A DNA stretch of 64,000 nt from Entomobacter blattae (GCF_014672835.1 NZ_CP060244.1:1839001-1903000); one strand, 5' to 3'. Numbered from the stretch's first letter, positions 36,865 to 46,540 are shown. Translations and numbers: made by a program. The notes: a model not told the origin generated them from the letters alone.

Positions 36865-37033
36865 AAATAATTTTGCATGTGGTCGTTATATGTTAATCTT
36901 GGCAGATGTAAAATACGAATTGTTTGATCATCTTATAGAGAACGCTTTTTTGGGAAAGTTTTATGACAACCCTCCTGTAAGGTTAGGCGTTTTAACCTCC
37001 TGTTTTTACAGTATTTTATGATTGGCAAGTTTA

Positions 37034-38485
37034 ATGAAACAGTTTTGTCCTCAAAATGTTCTTCCCACTCCTGCAGAAATGGCAATCATAGATTCTCTGG
37101 CCAGCCGAACCGTCTCTATTGAATATTTAATGGGTAGAGCCGGCTGGGCCATTGCCAATGCTCTCCATAAACGTTATCGCCCGTGTCATACCCTTGTTTT
37201 ATGTGGCCCTGGCAATAATGGGGGTGATGGATATGTTGCTGCGCGTTATCTTGCTGAAAAAGGGTGGCCAATATCGGTAGCGCATTATCATGATAGGGCT
37301 CCTGTCCATGGTGAGGCAGCCCTAGCAGCCTCTCGATGGAAGGGGCGAATGGCTTCCTATACGGTAGAAGAGGTAGCCGCCGCTGATTTGGTGGTGGATG
37401 CCTTATTTGGAGCAGGGTTAACACGTGCTTTGTCAGAAGAGGATGCAAATCTTCTTAAGGCTGCCAAAAAATGTATTTCTGTGGATATTCCTTCAGGTCT
37501 TGATGGAAAGACAGGAAAGATTCTGGGCTATGCCCCCATGTCAGACCTTACTATAACATTCTTTCGGCCAAAACCTGGGCATTTTTTACTCCCAGGCCGC
37601 GCACATATCGGTGCTCTTGAGGTGTATGATATTGGGATTCCCGCTACGGTTTTTAATGAAATAACCATTAATTTGTGGGAAAATGATCCATGTTTATGGA
37701 CTCTTCCTACGTTAAAAATAGACAGTTATAAATATAGCAGAGGGCTGGTCACAGTGTGTGGAGGGCAGACTATGCCAGGAGCTGCACGGTTATCTGCTCG
37801 AGGGGCAAGGGGTGCAGGGGCTGGCTTGGTAAGGATAGCCGCCCGGGACCATGTAAAATTGTTTAACCATGAGGATCCTGGTATTATTGTTGATGGGATG
37901 CCAATCAAAGGGCAGGTAGCAGATGAACGCCAAAAGACATGGGTGTGTGGCCCTGGGCTTACGGTTCGGGAAGTAAAAAAAATCCTCCCCCTGTTAATTG
38001 GCCATGGGAAGAATATTGTTGCTGATGCTGGGGCCTTAACTGCTTTTGCTGGCAAAAGTACAAGTGAAATAGTGCAAAACCTACGAGGGGTAAGTGTAAT
38101 AACGCCGCATATTGGAGAGTTTACCAGAGTTTTTGGTCCCCTTGTTCATGCTGTAGCGGATAAGGTTGAGGCGGCGAGAATTGTTGCACAGAAAATTGAT
38201 TCTGTTGTGTTATTAAAAGGGGCAGATACTGTTATAGCCGCTCCAGATGGGCGAGCTGCTCTTAATCATAACGCCCCTTCTGCTGTGGGTACAGCGGGTT
38301 CTGGGGATATCTTGAGCGGGGTTGTGGCCGCACTGATAGCAGCAGGTATGCCCGTATGGGATGCCGCCTGTGCTGCGGTCTGGATCCATGGAGAGTGTGG
38401 AAAACTGGCAGGTTTTCTTCCAAGGGCAGAAGATTTGGCAGCCTGCTTACCTCAATCTTATCATAAGGCTCTTTTTTTCTCATAA
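37034..38485 (+). CDS. nnr: Bifunctional NAD(P)H-hydrate epimerase / ADP-dependent dehydratase
   Basis: About 483 residues. The N-terminal YjeF epimerase half has LCGPGNNGGDGYVAARYL and VDALFGAGLTR; the C-terminal carbohydrate-kinase-like dehydratase has CGPGL, NAPSAVGTAGSGDILSGVVA. The enzyme repairs hydrated NADH and NADPH. Start choice is unclear: a TTG at 37022 and an ATG at 37034 are both without a strong ribosome binding site; the ATG is used. tRNA-Leu follows. Confidence 0.92.
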   Translation: MKQFCPQNVLPTPAEMAIIDSLASRTVSIEYLMGRAGWAIANALHKRYRPCHTLVLCGPGNNGGDGYVAARYLAEKGWPISVAHYHDRAPVHGEAALAASRWKGRMASYTVEEVAAADLVVDALFGAGLTRALSEEDANLLKAAKKCISVDIPSGLDGKTGKILGYAPMSDLTITFFRPKPGHFLLPGRAHIGALEVYDIGIPATVFNEITINLWENDPCLWTLPTLKIDSYKYSRGLVTVCGGQTMPGAARLSARGARGAGAGLVRIAARDHVKLFNHEDPGIIVDGMPIKGQVADERQKTWVCGPGLTVREVKKILPLLIGHGKNIVADAGALTAFAGKSTSEIVQNLRGVSVITPHIGEFTRVFGPLVHAVADKVEAARIVAQKIDSVVLLKGADTVIAAPDGRAALNHNAPSAVGTAGSGDILSGVVAALIAAGMPVWDAACAAVWIHGECGKLAGFLPRAEDLAACLPQSYHKALFFS

Positions 38486-38538
38486 AATGATCTTAATCGT
38501 GCTATAGAAGACGGATTCAGGGTTGCCCGAAACCTATA

Positions 38539-38557
38539 ATTGCGCTACATGCGCAAT
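38539..38557 (+). other. Small hairpin before tRNA-Leu
   Basis: ATTGCGC and GCGCAAT form a perfect seven-base-pair stem with loop TACAT, 18 bases before the tRNA. No T run follows, so it is more likely a processing or leader structure than a terminator. Confidence 0.35.
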
Positions 38558-38574
38558 ATATGGTTAGAAAAATC

Positions 38575-38659
<85 letters not shown>

Positions 38660-38771
38660 TATAGCACTATAGCTTTATGTAATATTGTTAGGATATTACT
38701 AGGATTCATTTCATCTGAATTCAGGTGATTACACAAAAATTCTGTTTTGATTTGAGAGGATGGCCTGGCAG

Positions 38772-40112
38772 ATGCAGGTTCAAGAAACGCTTTCTGAAGG
38801 TTTGAAACGTAACTTCACAATTACTATTCCCGCAGATACAGTTGAAGGGAAACGCACTGAGCGCCTTCAGGAATTAGCAAAAACCATTGATCTTCCAGGG
38901 TTTAGGCCAGGAAAAGTTCCTGCTGCTCTTGTTAAACAGCGTTATGGAAAAGCTGTGCATGCAGAAGTTCTTGAGCAAGTGGTTGGTGAATCCCTCAATA
39001 AAGCCATGGAAGAACGCGGTTTTCGTCCTGCCTTTAATCCCAAGGTGGATATTGTTAAAGGGAATGACGAGTCCAAGGTTGAAGATGTTGAAATTGCAGT
39101 AGAGACTGAAATTTTACCGGATTTTGATATTCCTGAGGTCAAAGGGCTTTCTCTTACGCGTTATAAATCTGAACCAACTGAAGAATCGATAGAAAACGCC
39201 CTGCAAGAAATTGCCAAACGTCAGCGTGAATATGAAGATAGCGATCAAAAACGTCCTGCTGCTGTAGGAGATGTGATGAACGTTGATTTTATTGGTAAGA
39301 TGGATGGGGTTCCGTTTGAAGGTGGAACAGCCACAGATGTTAATGTAGAAATTGGTGGTTCGGGCTTTATTCCTGGTTTTGCTGAGCAGGTTGAAGGAAT
39401 GTCTCCTGGTGAGGAAAAAACCATTACAGTGACTTTCCCGGAGAATTATCAGGCACAGAATTTGGCTGGTAAGGAAGCTACTTTTGATATTAAGGCTAAT
39501 GGGTTTAAAAAAGCTGTAGAAGTTACCATTGATGATGCTATGGCTCAAAAACTAGGCTTTCCTGCTTTGGAAGCCCTAAAAGATATGATTCGTCGACAAA
39601 TTGATGATGAATATAACAAAATCTCCTACATGCGTATTAAGCGTGAAATTTTAGACAAGCTCGCCGAGATCGTGGATTTTGCCGTGCCGGAAACTCTGGT
39701 GGTTAATGAGTTTAATCAGATTTGGCAACAGATTGAGGCCGATAAAAAAGCAGACAGACTTGATGAGGACGATAAAAACAAGAACGAAGAGACCTTAAAA
39801 TCTGATTATCGTAAGATAGCGGAGCGGAGAGTGCGTCTTGGGATTCTTTTAGCTGAAATTGGGAGAGTAAACTCAATTACCGTTACACAAGATGAATTTG
39901 CTAACGCTATTCGTAACGAGGCTATGCGTTATCCGGGTCAGGAACAGCAAGTATTTGATTTCTTCCGCCAGAATCCCCAGGTTGCTGAGTCTTTACGTGG
40001 GCCTTTATTTGAGGATAAAGTAATAAAATATATTATTGAATCGGCTGATATAAAGGATGAGATGGTAACGGCAGAGCAATTAACAGAGTTGCCGCCAGCC
40101 AAGCTATCGTAG
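38772..40112 (+). CDS. tig: Trigger factor (ribosome-bound chaperone and prolyl isomerase)
   Basis: About 446 residues. The ribosome-binding signature region (GFRPGKVPAALVKQRYG) is at residues 40-60, the FKBP-like domain (MNVDFIGKMDGVPFEGGTA and GFIPGFAEQVEGMSPGEEK) lies near 160-245, and the helical C-terminal part has VPETLVVNEF. The family begins MQVTETLSEG-like, and the match here is MQVQETLSEGLKR at 38772, with AGAGGA about eleven bases upstream. The ATG at 38760 overlaps that purine run. Tig precedes clpP-clpX-lon, a common order. Confidence 0.95.
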   Translation: MQVQETLSEGLKRNFTITIPADTVEGKRTERLQELAKTIDLPGFRPGKVPAALVKQRYGKAVHAEVLEQVVGESLNKAMEERGFRPAFNPKVDIVKGNDESKVEDVEIAVETEILPDFDIPEVKGLSLTRYKSEPTEESIENALQEIAKRQREYEDSDQKRPAAVGDVMNVDFIGKMDGVPFEGGTATDVNVEIGGSGFIPGFAEQVEGMSPGEEKTITVTFPENYQAQNLAGKEATFDIKANGFKKAVEVTIDDAMAQKLGFPALEALKDMIRRQIDDEYNKISYMRIKREILDKLAEIVDFAVPETLVVNEFNQIWQQIEADKKADRLDEDDKNKNEETLKSDYRKIAERRVRLGILLAEIGRVNSITVTQDEFANAIRNEAMRYPGQEQQVFDFFRQNPQVAESLRGPLFEDKVIKYIIESADIKDEMVTAEQLTELPPAKLS

Positions 40113-40175
40113 TAGCTTTCTCTTCTGTTTCTCTTGTATTGAAGATATCTGAGTCCTTATTTATAGCACGAGATA

Positions 40176-40208
40176 ACAGAAGGTTGTGCCATTGGGTTAA
40201 CCTTCTGT
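40176..40208 (+). terminator. Hairpin between tig and clpP
   Basis: ACAGAAGGTT (40176-40185) pairs with AACCTTCTGT (40199-40208), ten base pairs with a 13-base loop. The T run after it is poor (GAAGGGTTTTAG), so it may be a weak terminator or an RNA end-protecting structure. Confidence 0.4.
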
Positions 40209-40305
40209 GAAGGGTTTTAGCTTGGTGTTGCTGTAAAATTTGTGTAGGCTGTCAAATTATTTTAACTAGCTTTTAGTGCTTGTTGTATTTAAGGATCGTA
40301 AGGAT

Positions 40306-40953
40306 ATGAGGGATACCCACCCTGTAGATATATGGAATAATGCACTCGTCCCGATGGTGGTTGAGCAAACCTCGAGAGGGGAGAGAGCTTTTGATATTTA
40401 TTCAAGGCTTTTACAAGAGCGGATTATTTTTCTTACAGGGCCCGTTTATGATCAGGTAGCCTCTTTAATTTCTGCTCAGCTCCTGTTTTTGGAAAGTGTT
40501 AATCCTACCAAGGAGATTTCCTTTTACATTAATAGCCCAGGGGGAGTGGTTTCTGCGGGGTTAGCGATTTATGATACTATGCAGTATATCCGCTGTCCTG
40601 TGAGCACTGTCTGTCTTGGTCAGGCGGCTTCAATGGGGTCTCTGTTGTTAGCGGGAGGGGAAAAAGGTGCTCGTTTTTCTCTACCTAATTCTCGTATAAT
40701 GGTCCATCAGCCTTCAGGTGGGGCGCAAGGGCAAGCAAGCGATATTGAAATTCAGGCAAAAGAAATTCTTGAATTACGCAAGCGCCTTAACGAAATATAT
40801 AAGCATCATACAGGAAGAACGCTTGAGGAGATTGAACAAAAACTTGAGCGTGATTCTTATATGTCGCCGGATGAAGCTAAAGCATTTGGTATTATTGACG
40901 AGGTTGTTCAGCGTCATCCTTCGGTGGCAGAAGGAGATAAGAGCAAGAAATAA
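40306..40953 (+). CDS. clpP: ATP-dependent Clp protease proteolytic subunit
   Basis: 215 residues. Catalytic Ser lies in [15 protein letters not shown], His in [10 protein letters not shown] and Asp in [18 protein letters not shown] frame from a GTG at 40276 adds ten residues, but family members begin MRD[17 protein letters not shown], and AAGGA at 40291-40295 is spaced for 40306. ClpP forms the tetradecameric proteolytic chamber with ClpX, encoded next. Confidence 0.96.
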   Translation: MRDTHPVDIWNNALVPMVVEQTSRGERAFDIYSRLLQERIIFLTGPVYDQVASLISAQLLFLESVNPTKEISFYINSPGGVVSAGLAIYDTMQYIRCPVSTVCLGQAASMGSLLLAGGEKGARFSLPNSRIMVHQPSGGAQGQASDIEIQAKEILELRKRLNEIYKHHTGRTLEEIEQKLERDSYMSPDEAKAFGIIDEVVQRHPSVAEGDKSKK

Positions 40954-41046
40954 TTTTCGATTTTCTGAAGGCTTGCTGCAAAAATAACAAAATGGGCACT
41001 ATACTGGAGTCAGTTCTTCTTTTGGAGCTGAGGATGAGGAGTAGGA

Positions 41047-42306
41047 ATGGATACTAAATCCAGCGATTCAAAAAATACACTCTATTGCTCTTTCTGCGGA
41101 AAGTCGCAGCATGAGGTCAGAAAGCTCATTGCTGGCCCTACAGTGTTCATTTGTGATGAATGCGTAGAGCTCTGTATGGATATTATTCGCGAAGAGCACA
41201 AAAGCCTTCTTGTTAAATCGAAGGATGGTGTTCCCACACCTCAGGAAATATGTAAAGTTCTGGATGATTACGTTGTTGGGCAATTTCAGGCCAAGCGCGT
41301 TCTCTCGGTTGCAGTCCATAATCATTATAAACGTTTGGTTCATGGTCAGAAAAATAACGATGTTGAATTGGCAAAGTCCAATATCCTCCTGATTGGCCCT
41401 ACCGGTTCAGGAAAGACGCTTTTGGCACAAACGCTTGCGCGGATATTGGATGTTCCCTTTACTATGGCAGATGCTACCACTCTCACAGAAGCAGGATATG
41501 TGGGTGAGGATGTGGAAAACATTATTCTCAAGCTTCTGCAAGCTGCAGATTATAATGTTGAGAAGGCTCAAAAAGGAATCGTTTATATTGATGAGATTGA
41601 TAAAATCTCCAGGAAGTCGGACAATCCCTCTATTACAAGAGATGTGAGCGGGGAGGGCGTACAGCAGGCTCTTCTGAAAATCATGGAGGGAACTGTGGCG
41701 TCTGTGCCACCTCAGGGTGGAAGGAAACATCCTCAGCAAGAGTTTTTACAGGTTGATACGACAAATATGCTCTTTATTTGTGGTGGAGCATTTGCGGGCC
41801 TGGAAAAAATCATTAGCGCTCGGAGTACAGGTTCTGCCATGGGGTTTGGTGCAGAAATTCAATCGCCAGAAGATAGGCGCACGGGAGAAATCCTAAGAAA
41901 AGTTGAACCTGATGATTTGTTGAAATTCGGTTTGATCCCAGAGTTTATTGGTCGGTTGCCTGTATTAGCGACATTGGATGATTTGGATGAGGCTGCTTTG
42001 GTAGAAATTCTTACAGCCCCTAAAAACGCTCTGGTTAAACAATATAGCCGTCTTTTTGAGATGGAAAATGTAAAGCTTACCTTCACAGATAATGCCCTTA
42101 AGGAAATCGCCAAAAAAGCCATATCCAGGCATACTGGAGCCAGAGGCTTACGTTCAATTATTGAAGAAATCCTTCTTTCGACAATGTTTGAGCTTCCTGC
42201 TTTAGAAAATGTTGAGGAAGTGGTTGTAAACTCAGACGTGATTTTGGATAAATCTACGCCTGTTTATGTATATTCAGGTGAAAAACCCGCTGAACAGTCT
42301 GCTTAA
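41047..42306 (+). CDS. clpX: ATP-dependent Clp protease ATP-binding subunit ClpX
   Basis: 419 residues. The N-terminal zinc-binding domain has [12 protein letters not shown] and [10 protein letters not shown] (four Cys). The AAA+ module has Walker [18 protein letters not shown], Walker [11 protein letters not shown], the GYVGEDVE pore region, and arginine-finger/sensor 2 segment [15 protein letters not shown]. It selects and unfolds substrates for ClpP. The gap to clpP is 93 bases and holds a hairpin (41010-41031). The start has a GAGGAG just upstream. Confidence 0.97.
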   Translation: MDTKSSDSKNTLYCSFCGKSQHEVRKLIAGPTVFICDECVELCMDIIREEHKSLLVKSKDGVPTPQEICKVLDDYVVGQFQAKRVLSVAVHNHYKRLVHGQKNNDVELAKSNILLIGPTGSGKTLLAQTLARILDVPFTMADATTLTEAGYVGEDVENIILKLLQAADYNVEKAQKGIVYIDEIDKISRKSDNPSITRDVSGEGVQQALLKIMEGTVASVPPQGGRKHPQQEFLQVDTTNMLFICGGAFAGLEKIISARSTGSAMGFGAEIQSPEDRRTGEILRKVEPDDLLKFGLIPEFIGRLPVLATLDDLDEAALVEILTAPKNALVKQYSRLFEMENVKLTFTDNALKEIAKKAISRHTGARGLRSIIEEILLSTMFELPALENVEEVVVNSDVILDKSTPVYVYSGEKPAEQSA

Positions 42307-42360
42307 AACTCCTTATAAATTGTGCTGCAAATAATTATTTTTGTATTTTATCGTTTTTTT

Positions 42361-42389
42361 CTTGTGTAAAGCAGCACACGATCCAATAT
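42361..42389 (+). promoter_or_regulatory. RpoH-like (heat-shock) promoter of lon
   Basis: CTTGTG (42361-42366) and CAATAT (42384-42389) are 17 bases apart. The alphaproteobacterial RpoH pattern I know is CTTG followed by about 17 bases and C-x-AT-x-T, which this fits. A TATAAT at 42387-42392 could also be read by the housekeeping sigma factor. Confidence 0.45.
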
Positions 42390-42422
42390 AATTTGAGGTA
42401 GTTCGTATTTATTATTTTGGTT

Positions 42423-42479
42423 TTTTATACTGTACGCCTTTTAGGGTGCAGTATAAAAAGACCGTCCTTGCAGGAGGTC
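42423..42479 (+). promoter_or_regulatory. Two-hairpin lon leader that hides the ribosome binding site (candidate RNA thermometer)
   Basis: Hairpin one pairs TTTTATACTG (42423-42432) with CAGTATAAAA (42449-42458). Hairpin two pairs GACC (42460-42463) with GGTC (42476-42479) and TCCT (42465-42468) with AGGA (42472-42475), leaving one bulged G and a three-base TGC loop. This covers the entire Shine-Dalgarno AGGAGG (42472-42477), six bases before the start. The pairing is seen; heat-dependent opening is inferred. Confidence 0.55.
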
Positions 42480-42483
42480 AGGA

Positions 42484-45201
42484 ATGTCGGAAGCCCCCAT
42501 TAAAAGAAAAACTCTTCGTGGTTCTGTGAAAAAAAATAATCAAAAGCAGAACGATCAGGAAAAGAGTGTAAAAAGCAAGCCCCAGCAGGCTAAAGAGAAC
42601 ATGGTCATCAAGTCTAAAAAACAACCCCCTGAAGAATACTCTTCTGCAGGCGATAAGCCTTTTGAATCAAAAATGCAAACAGATACTGTCGCCGTAGAAG
42701 GAGAATCTGTAGTAGGAAGGCGAAAAAAAACACCAGCGACAAAAAAAAGAGACATGGATTCTCTTGAGGGGTTAACCGTTCAGGTTGCTGAAAAGAGAGA
42801 ATCTCTTCATAAAAAAACAATGGCGATTCTTCCTCTGAGAGATATCGTTATTTTTCCATATATGATTGTACCTCTTTTTGTAGGGCGCGAGAAATCGGTA
42901 AGAGCGCTCGAAGCTGTTACGAAGGAAAATGGTCGTATCTTTTTGGTTAGCCAGAAAGATGCCACAATAGATGATCCGTCTGTTGAGGATATTTATCGAT
43001 TTGGAACAATCGCTACAATTCTTCAATTGTTGAAGCTCCCCGATGGTACTGTAAAAGTATTGGTTGAAGGTATTCAGCGCGGGAAGATCAAAAAATTTGT
43101 TGAGCAAGACAATTATTTTAAAGCTGAAATTGAAGAGATTACTTCTAATTTTTCTGGAAACACCGAAGAGACAGAAGCGCTTGCGCGATCGGTTTTAACC
43201 CAGTTTGAGCATTATATAAAACTTAATAAAAAAGTTGCTCCTGAAGTTCTGGTTTCACTCAACCAGATTACAGACCCATCAAAATTGGCAGATACAGTTG
43301 CAAGCCATTTGAACCTTAAGATTTCTGAGAAGCAAGATGTACTGGAGATTGTTTCAGTTAATGAGCGTCTTGAGCGTGTTTTTGCCCACATGGAAGCAGA
43401 AATAGGGGTTCTTCAGGTTGAAAAGCGCATTCGAAACCGTGTTAAACGGCAAATGGAAAAGACTCAGCGGGAGTATTACCTAAACGAGCAGCTTAAAGCG
43501 ATTCAGAAAGAACTGGGTGAGGGAGAAGACGGTAAGGATGAATTGGCTGAGCTTGAAGAGAAAATCAAGAAGACACGTTTAAGTAAAGAAGCCCATGAAA
43601 AGGCGCTTTCTGATTTAAAAAAATTACGTGGTATGAGCCCTATGTCTGCAGAGTCAACAGTGGTTCGTAACTATCTTGACTGGTTGTTGGGTATTCCTTG
43701 GAAAAAACGCACAAAGGTTTCAAATGATTTAGCTTATGCCGAAAAAATTCTAGATGCGGACCATTACGGATTAGAGAAAGTAAAAGAAAGAATTCTTGAA
43801 TATCTTGCTGTTCAAAGTCGATCTTCGAAGATTAAAGGTCCTATTTTGTGTCTGGTTGGCCCTCCAGGTGTGGGTAAAACATCTTTAGCACGTTCAATTG
43901 CCAAATCCACAGGGCGGAATTATGTCCGTGTTTCCTTGGGAGGCGTTAGGGATGAAGCCGAGATTCGTGGCCATAGAAGAACGTATATTGGAGCTATGCC
44001 TGGAAAAATTATTCAGGGGATGAAAAAGGCTAAATCTTCTAATCCACTTTTTCTTATGGATGAGATAGATAAACTCGGAGCTGATTGGAGAGGAGATCCT
44101 TCATCAGCCTTGCTTGAAGTGTTAGATCCAGAACAGAATGCGACTTTTGTAGATCATTATCTAGAGGTTGATTATGACCTTTCAGATGTTATGTTTGTTA
44201 CAACGGCCAATAGCCTCAACATGCCTCAGCCTTTACTGGATCGGATGGAGATTATCAGAATCAGTGGCTATACTGAAGATGAGAAAATTGAAATTGCCAA
44301 AAGGCACCTTATTGAAAAGCAAGGACAAGCCCATAGTCTTAAGCCCCATGAATGGTCGGTCAGTGATGATGCTCTAAGAGAGTTAGTCCGCACCTATACT
44401 CGAGAGGCAGGTGTGAGGAGCTTGGAGCGTGAAATTGCTAATCTTGCCCGTAAAGCTGTAAAGGAAATCGTAACAGGAAAAGCCAAAACGGTTCATATTA
44501 CCAAAAAGAACCTTGAGCGCTATGCGGGTGTTAAACGCTTCCACTACGGCGAAACCGAATTGGAAGATATGGTGGGTATTGTTACGGGGTTAGCCTGGAC
44601 CGAAGTGGGAGGAGAGATTCTTACCATTGAGAGTGTTATGGTTCCTGGTAAGGGGAATGTTAAAAGCACAGGGAAGCTGGGCGATGTTATGCAAGAAAGT
44701 GTATCTGCAGCTTTTTCGTACCTCAAGAGCCGTTGTCTTTCTTATGGCATAGCTCCCACTCTGTTTGAAAAGCATGATTTTCATGTTCACGTTCCAGAAG
44801 GAGCAACTCCAAAAGATGGTCCTTCTGCTGGGATAGCGATGGTTACCACTCTAGTCAGTGTGATGACCGGCATCCCAATTCGTCGGGATATTGCAATGAC
44901 AGGTGAGATCACCTTAAGGGGGCGTGTGCTTCCAATAGGTGGCCTTAAAGAAAAGCTTTTGGCAGCCTTAAGGGCGGGAATAAAAACAGTTTGTTTCCCT
45001 AAAGAAAATGAGAAAGACTTAAAAGAGCTCCCGTCTACAATTAAGAAAAGCTTGAATCTTGTGCCTGTTTCGCATGTCGATGAAGTTATTGGTTATGCTT
45101 TAGTTCGTAAACCGCAACCTATTGAATGGGAAGAGACTCCAGTAGGAGATACGGTATCGGGCCAAAAACAGTCACCCTCTGAGTCTTCTTTGCCACATTA
45201 G
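42484..45201 (+). CDS. lon: ATP-dependent Lon protease with N-terminal extension
   Basis: 905 residues, about 100 more than the usual 800. The Lon substrate domain starts near residue 113 (AILPLRDIVIFPYMIVPLFVGREKS), the AAA+ module has GPPGVGKTSLARS, and the protease has catalytic Ser in GATPKDGPSAGIAM and Lys in GGLKEKLLAALRAG. The first 110 residues are Lys/Gln/Ser-rich and unlike the Lon family. The strong AGGAGG upstream and no good internal start near residue 91 support the long form. Regulation by an RpoH-like promoter and leader hairpin is proposed above. Confidence 0.95.
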   Translation: MSEAPIKRKTLRGSVKKNNQKQNDQEKSVKSKPQQAKENMVIKSKKQPPEEYSSAGDKPFESKMQTDTVAVEGESVVGRRKKTPATKKRDMDSLEGLTVQVAEKRESLHKKTMAILPLRDIVIFPYMIVPLFVGREKSVRALEAVTKENGRIFLVSQKDATIDDPSVEDIYRFGTIATILQLLKLPDGTVKVLVEGIQRGKIKKFVEQDNYFKAEIEEITSNFSGNTEETEALARSVLTQFEHYIKLNKKVAPEVLVSLNQITDPSKLADTVASHLNLKISEKQDVLEIVSVNERLERVFAHMEAEIGVLQVEKRIRNRVKRQMEKTQREYYLNEQLKAIQKELGEGEDGKDELAELEEKIKKTRLSKEAHEKALSDLKKLRGMSPMSAESTVVRNYLDWLLGIPWKKRTKVSNDLAYAEKILDADHYGLEKVKERILEYLAVQSRSSKIKGPILCLVGPPGVGKTSLARSIAKSTGRNYVRVSLGGVRDEAEIRGHRRTYIGAMPGKIIQGMKKAKSSNPLFLMDEIDKLGADWRGDPSSALLEVLDPEQNATFVDHYLEVDYDLSDVMFVTTANSLNMPQPLLDRMEIIRISGYTEDEKIEIAKRHLIEKQGQAHSLKPHEWSVSDDALRELVRTYTREAGVRSLEREIANLARKAVKEIVTGKAKTVHITKKNLERYAGVKRFHYGETELEDMVGIVTGLAWTEVGGEILTIESVMVPGKGNVKSTGKLGDVMQESVSAAFSYLKSRCLSYGIAPTLFEKHDFHVHVPEGATPKDGPSAGIAMVTTLVSVMTGIPIRRDIAMTGEITLRGRVLPIGGLKEKLLAALRAGIKTVCFPKENEKDLKELPSTIKKSLNLVPVSHVDEVIGYALVRKPQPIEWEETPVGDTVSGQKQSPSESSLPH

Positions 45202-45367
45202 TTCATTTTTGTGTGTTCTTAAGGCATCAGAAGAGAAGAGAATTTCTCTCTTTTTCTTTAGTCTGTTGACTGCCTCTTGAGGGAGTTCGTAGTTTAAAGG
45301 CTAAGAGTAGAGTAATCTAGGCATAGATTCTCTGGTGTGTTCTTTAAAATATAAGAAAGGTAATACG

Positions 45368-45652
45368 ATGAAGAAGCCACTCAACAAACAAGACTTGGTT
45401 GCTTCTGTGGCAGAGATTGCCGATATTCCGAAAACAAAGGCTGGGGAAGTCATTGACGCTATCGTTGCGTCTATTGAGAAGTCTTTGGCTGACGGGCAGG
45501 AGGTTCGGTTAGTTGGATTCGGGTCTTTTGTTGTTGCTTCAAGAAAGGCTACAACTGGCCGAAATCCACGTACAGGAGAAGAAATTCGTATACCGGCATC
45601 AAATTCTGTGCGATTTAAGCCCGGAAAGGCATTGAAAGATGCCGTAAATTAA
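45368..45652 (+). CDS. hupB: DNA-binding protein HU
   Basis: 94 residues. MKKPLNKQDLVASVAEIADI, then EVRLVGFGSFVVASRKATTG, RNPRTGEEIRIPASNSVRFKPGKAL, is the HU type of the HU/IHF family. The frame is open to 45335, but AAAGG before the ATG at 45368 and the family start support this codon. It follows lon, the classic clpX-lon-hupB order. Confidence 0.95.
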   Translation: MKKPLNKQDLVASVAEIADIPKTKAGEVIDAIVASIEKSLADGQEVRLVGFGSFVVASRKATTGRNPRTGEEIRIPASNSVRFKPGKALKDAVN

Positions 45653-45670
45653 TATAAGAGTATGTTCAAC

Positions 45671-45702
45671 AAAATGATGGGCCGTAAAAAACCCATTATT
45701 TT
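45671..45702 (+). terminator. hupB terminator lying against tRNA-Val
   Basis: AAAATGATGGG (45671-45681) pairs with CCCATTATTTT (45692-45702) with one G-U pair around a ten-base loop. The TTTT end is short. It ends one base before tRNA-Val begins. Confidence 0.55.
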
Positions 45703-45703
45703 G

Positions 45704-45778
45704 GGGCGATTAGCTCAGCGGTAGAGCGTCTCGTTTACACCGAGAGGGTCGGCGGTTCAATCCCGTCATCGCCCACCA
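45704..45778 (+). tRNA. tRNA-Val (anticodon TAC)
   Basis: Acceptor GGGCGAT pairs with ATCGCCC; discriminator A and an encoded CCA follow. The anticodon arm pairs TCTCG with CGAGA around TTTACAC. The D arm (TAGCTCAGCGGTAGAG) and T arm (GGCGGTTCAATCCCGTC) are standard. Confidence 0.96.
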
Positions 45779-45827
45779 TAATTTTGATAATAGTTTGAAA
45801 ATAAAATAAATATTTTCCAAATCAGAG

Positions 45828-45854
45828 TTGACGAAAATATTTCTTGTCTATAAG
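45828..45854 (+). promoter_or_regulatory. Candidate promoter of tRNA-Asp
   Basis: TTGACG (45828-45833) and TATAAG (45849-45854) are near-consensus, spaced by 15 bases, slightly short. They end 27 bases before the tRNA. Confidence 0.5.
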
Positions 45855-45881
45855 AAAACAGCAACTTGATTGAACAATCAA

Positions 45882-45958
<77 letters not shown>

Positions 45959-45963
45959 TGTCT

Positions 45964-45984
45964 GATAAGGTTATCAGCCTTATC
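45964..45984 (+). terminator. Hairpin after tRNA-Asp
   Basis: GATAAGG and CCTTATC pair around TTATCAG, just after the tRNA. The downstream bases are A/T-rich without a clear T run, so a terminator is possible but not certain. Confidence 0.4.
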
Positions 45985-46145
45985 ATCTAATAAATAAAAG
46001 TTTTGTTCTATCTCTTTGTATTTTATATAAAATTTCTGTTTCCGCATTTAAATATATTGCAAATACCCATAATATGTTCTAGGTAAACTATATTTTAGTG
46101 CATTAAAGGGTAATCTTCCCTTTTATTATTTTTTTTGAGGTTTCC

Positions 46146-46511
46146 ATGCATTCAATATTAGGGGATTATTTTCCTATACTTGTTTTTGGTATTATTTCTG
46201 TAGTTATAGCAGGTGCAATGCTGGGAAGCTCACTTCTCTTTGGGCACCAAAAACCTTATACGGAGAAGGTCTCAGCCTATGAGTGTGGCTTTGAGGCTTT
46301 TGAGAATGCTCGTCATCGCTTTGATGTAAGATTCTATTTGGTTTCCATTCTCTTCATAATTTTTGACTTGGAAATTGCTTTTCTCTTTCCCTGGGCTGTA
46401 GGTCTGTCAAAGATTGGCTTATTTGGTTTTTTGTCAATGGTTCTATTCTTGGCTATTCTTACGGTTGGTTTTGTCTATGAGTGGTGTAAGGGTGCCCTTG
46501 AGTGGGTTTAG
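46146..46511 (+). CDS. nuoA: NADH-quinone oxidoreductase subunit A
   Basis: 121 residues with three membrane helices. [20 protein letters not shown], in the loop between the first two helices, and [14 protein letters not shown] are NuoA signatures. It is the first gene of the complex I operon and has a good ribosome binding site (TTGAGG). The 187-base gap after tRNA-Asp is likely to hold the operon promoter. Confidence 0.95.
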   Translation: MHSILGDYFPILVFGIISVVIAGAMLGSSLLFGHQKPYTEKVSAYECGFEAFENARHRFDVRFYLVSILFIIFDLEIAFLFPWAVGLSKIGLFGFLSMVLFLAILTVGFVYEWCKGALEWV

Positions 46512-46540
46512 TATAAGCAAAATTCCTGGGGAATAAGGCA

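Noticed and set aside
45237-45249. AGAGAA-T-TTCTCT palindrome after lon as a terminator
   Set aside because: The stem is only about five pairs with a tiny loop and no G or C support beyond it; not strong enough to call.
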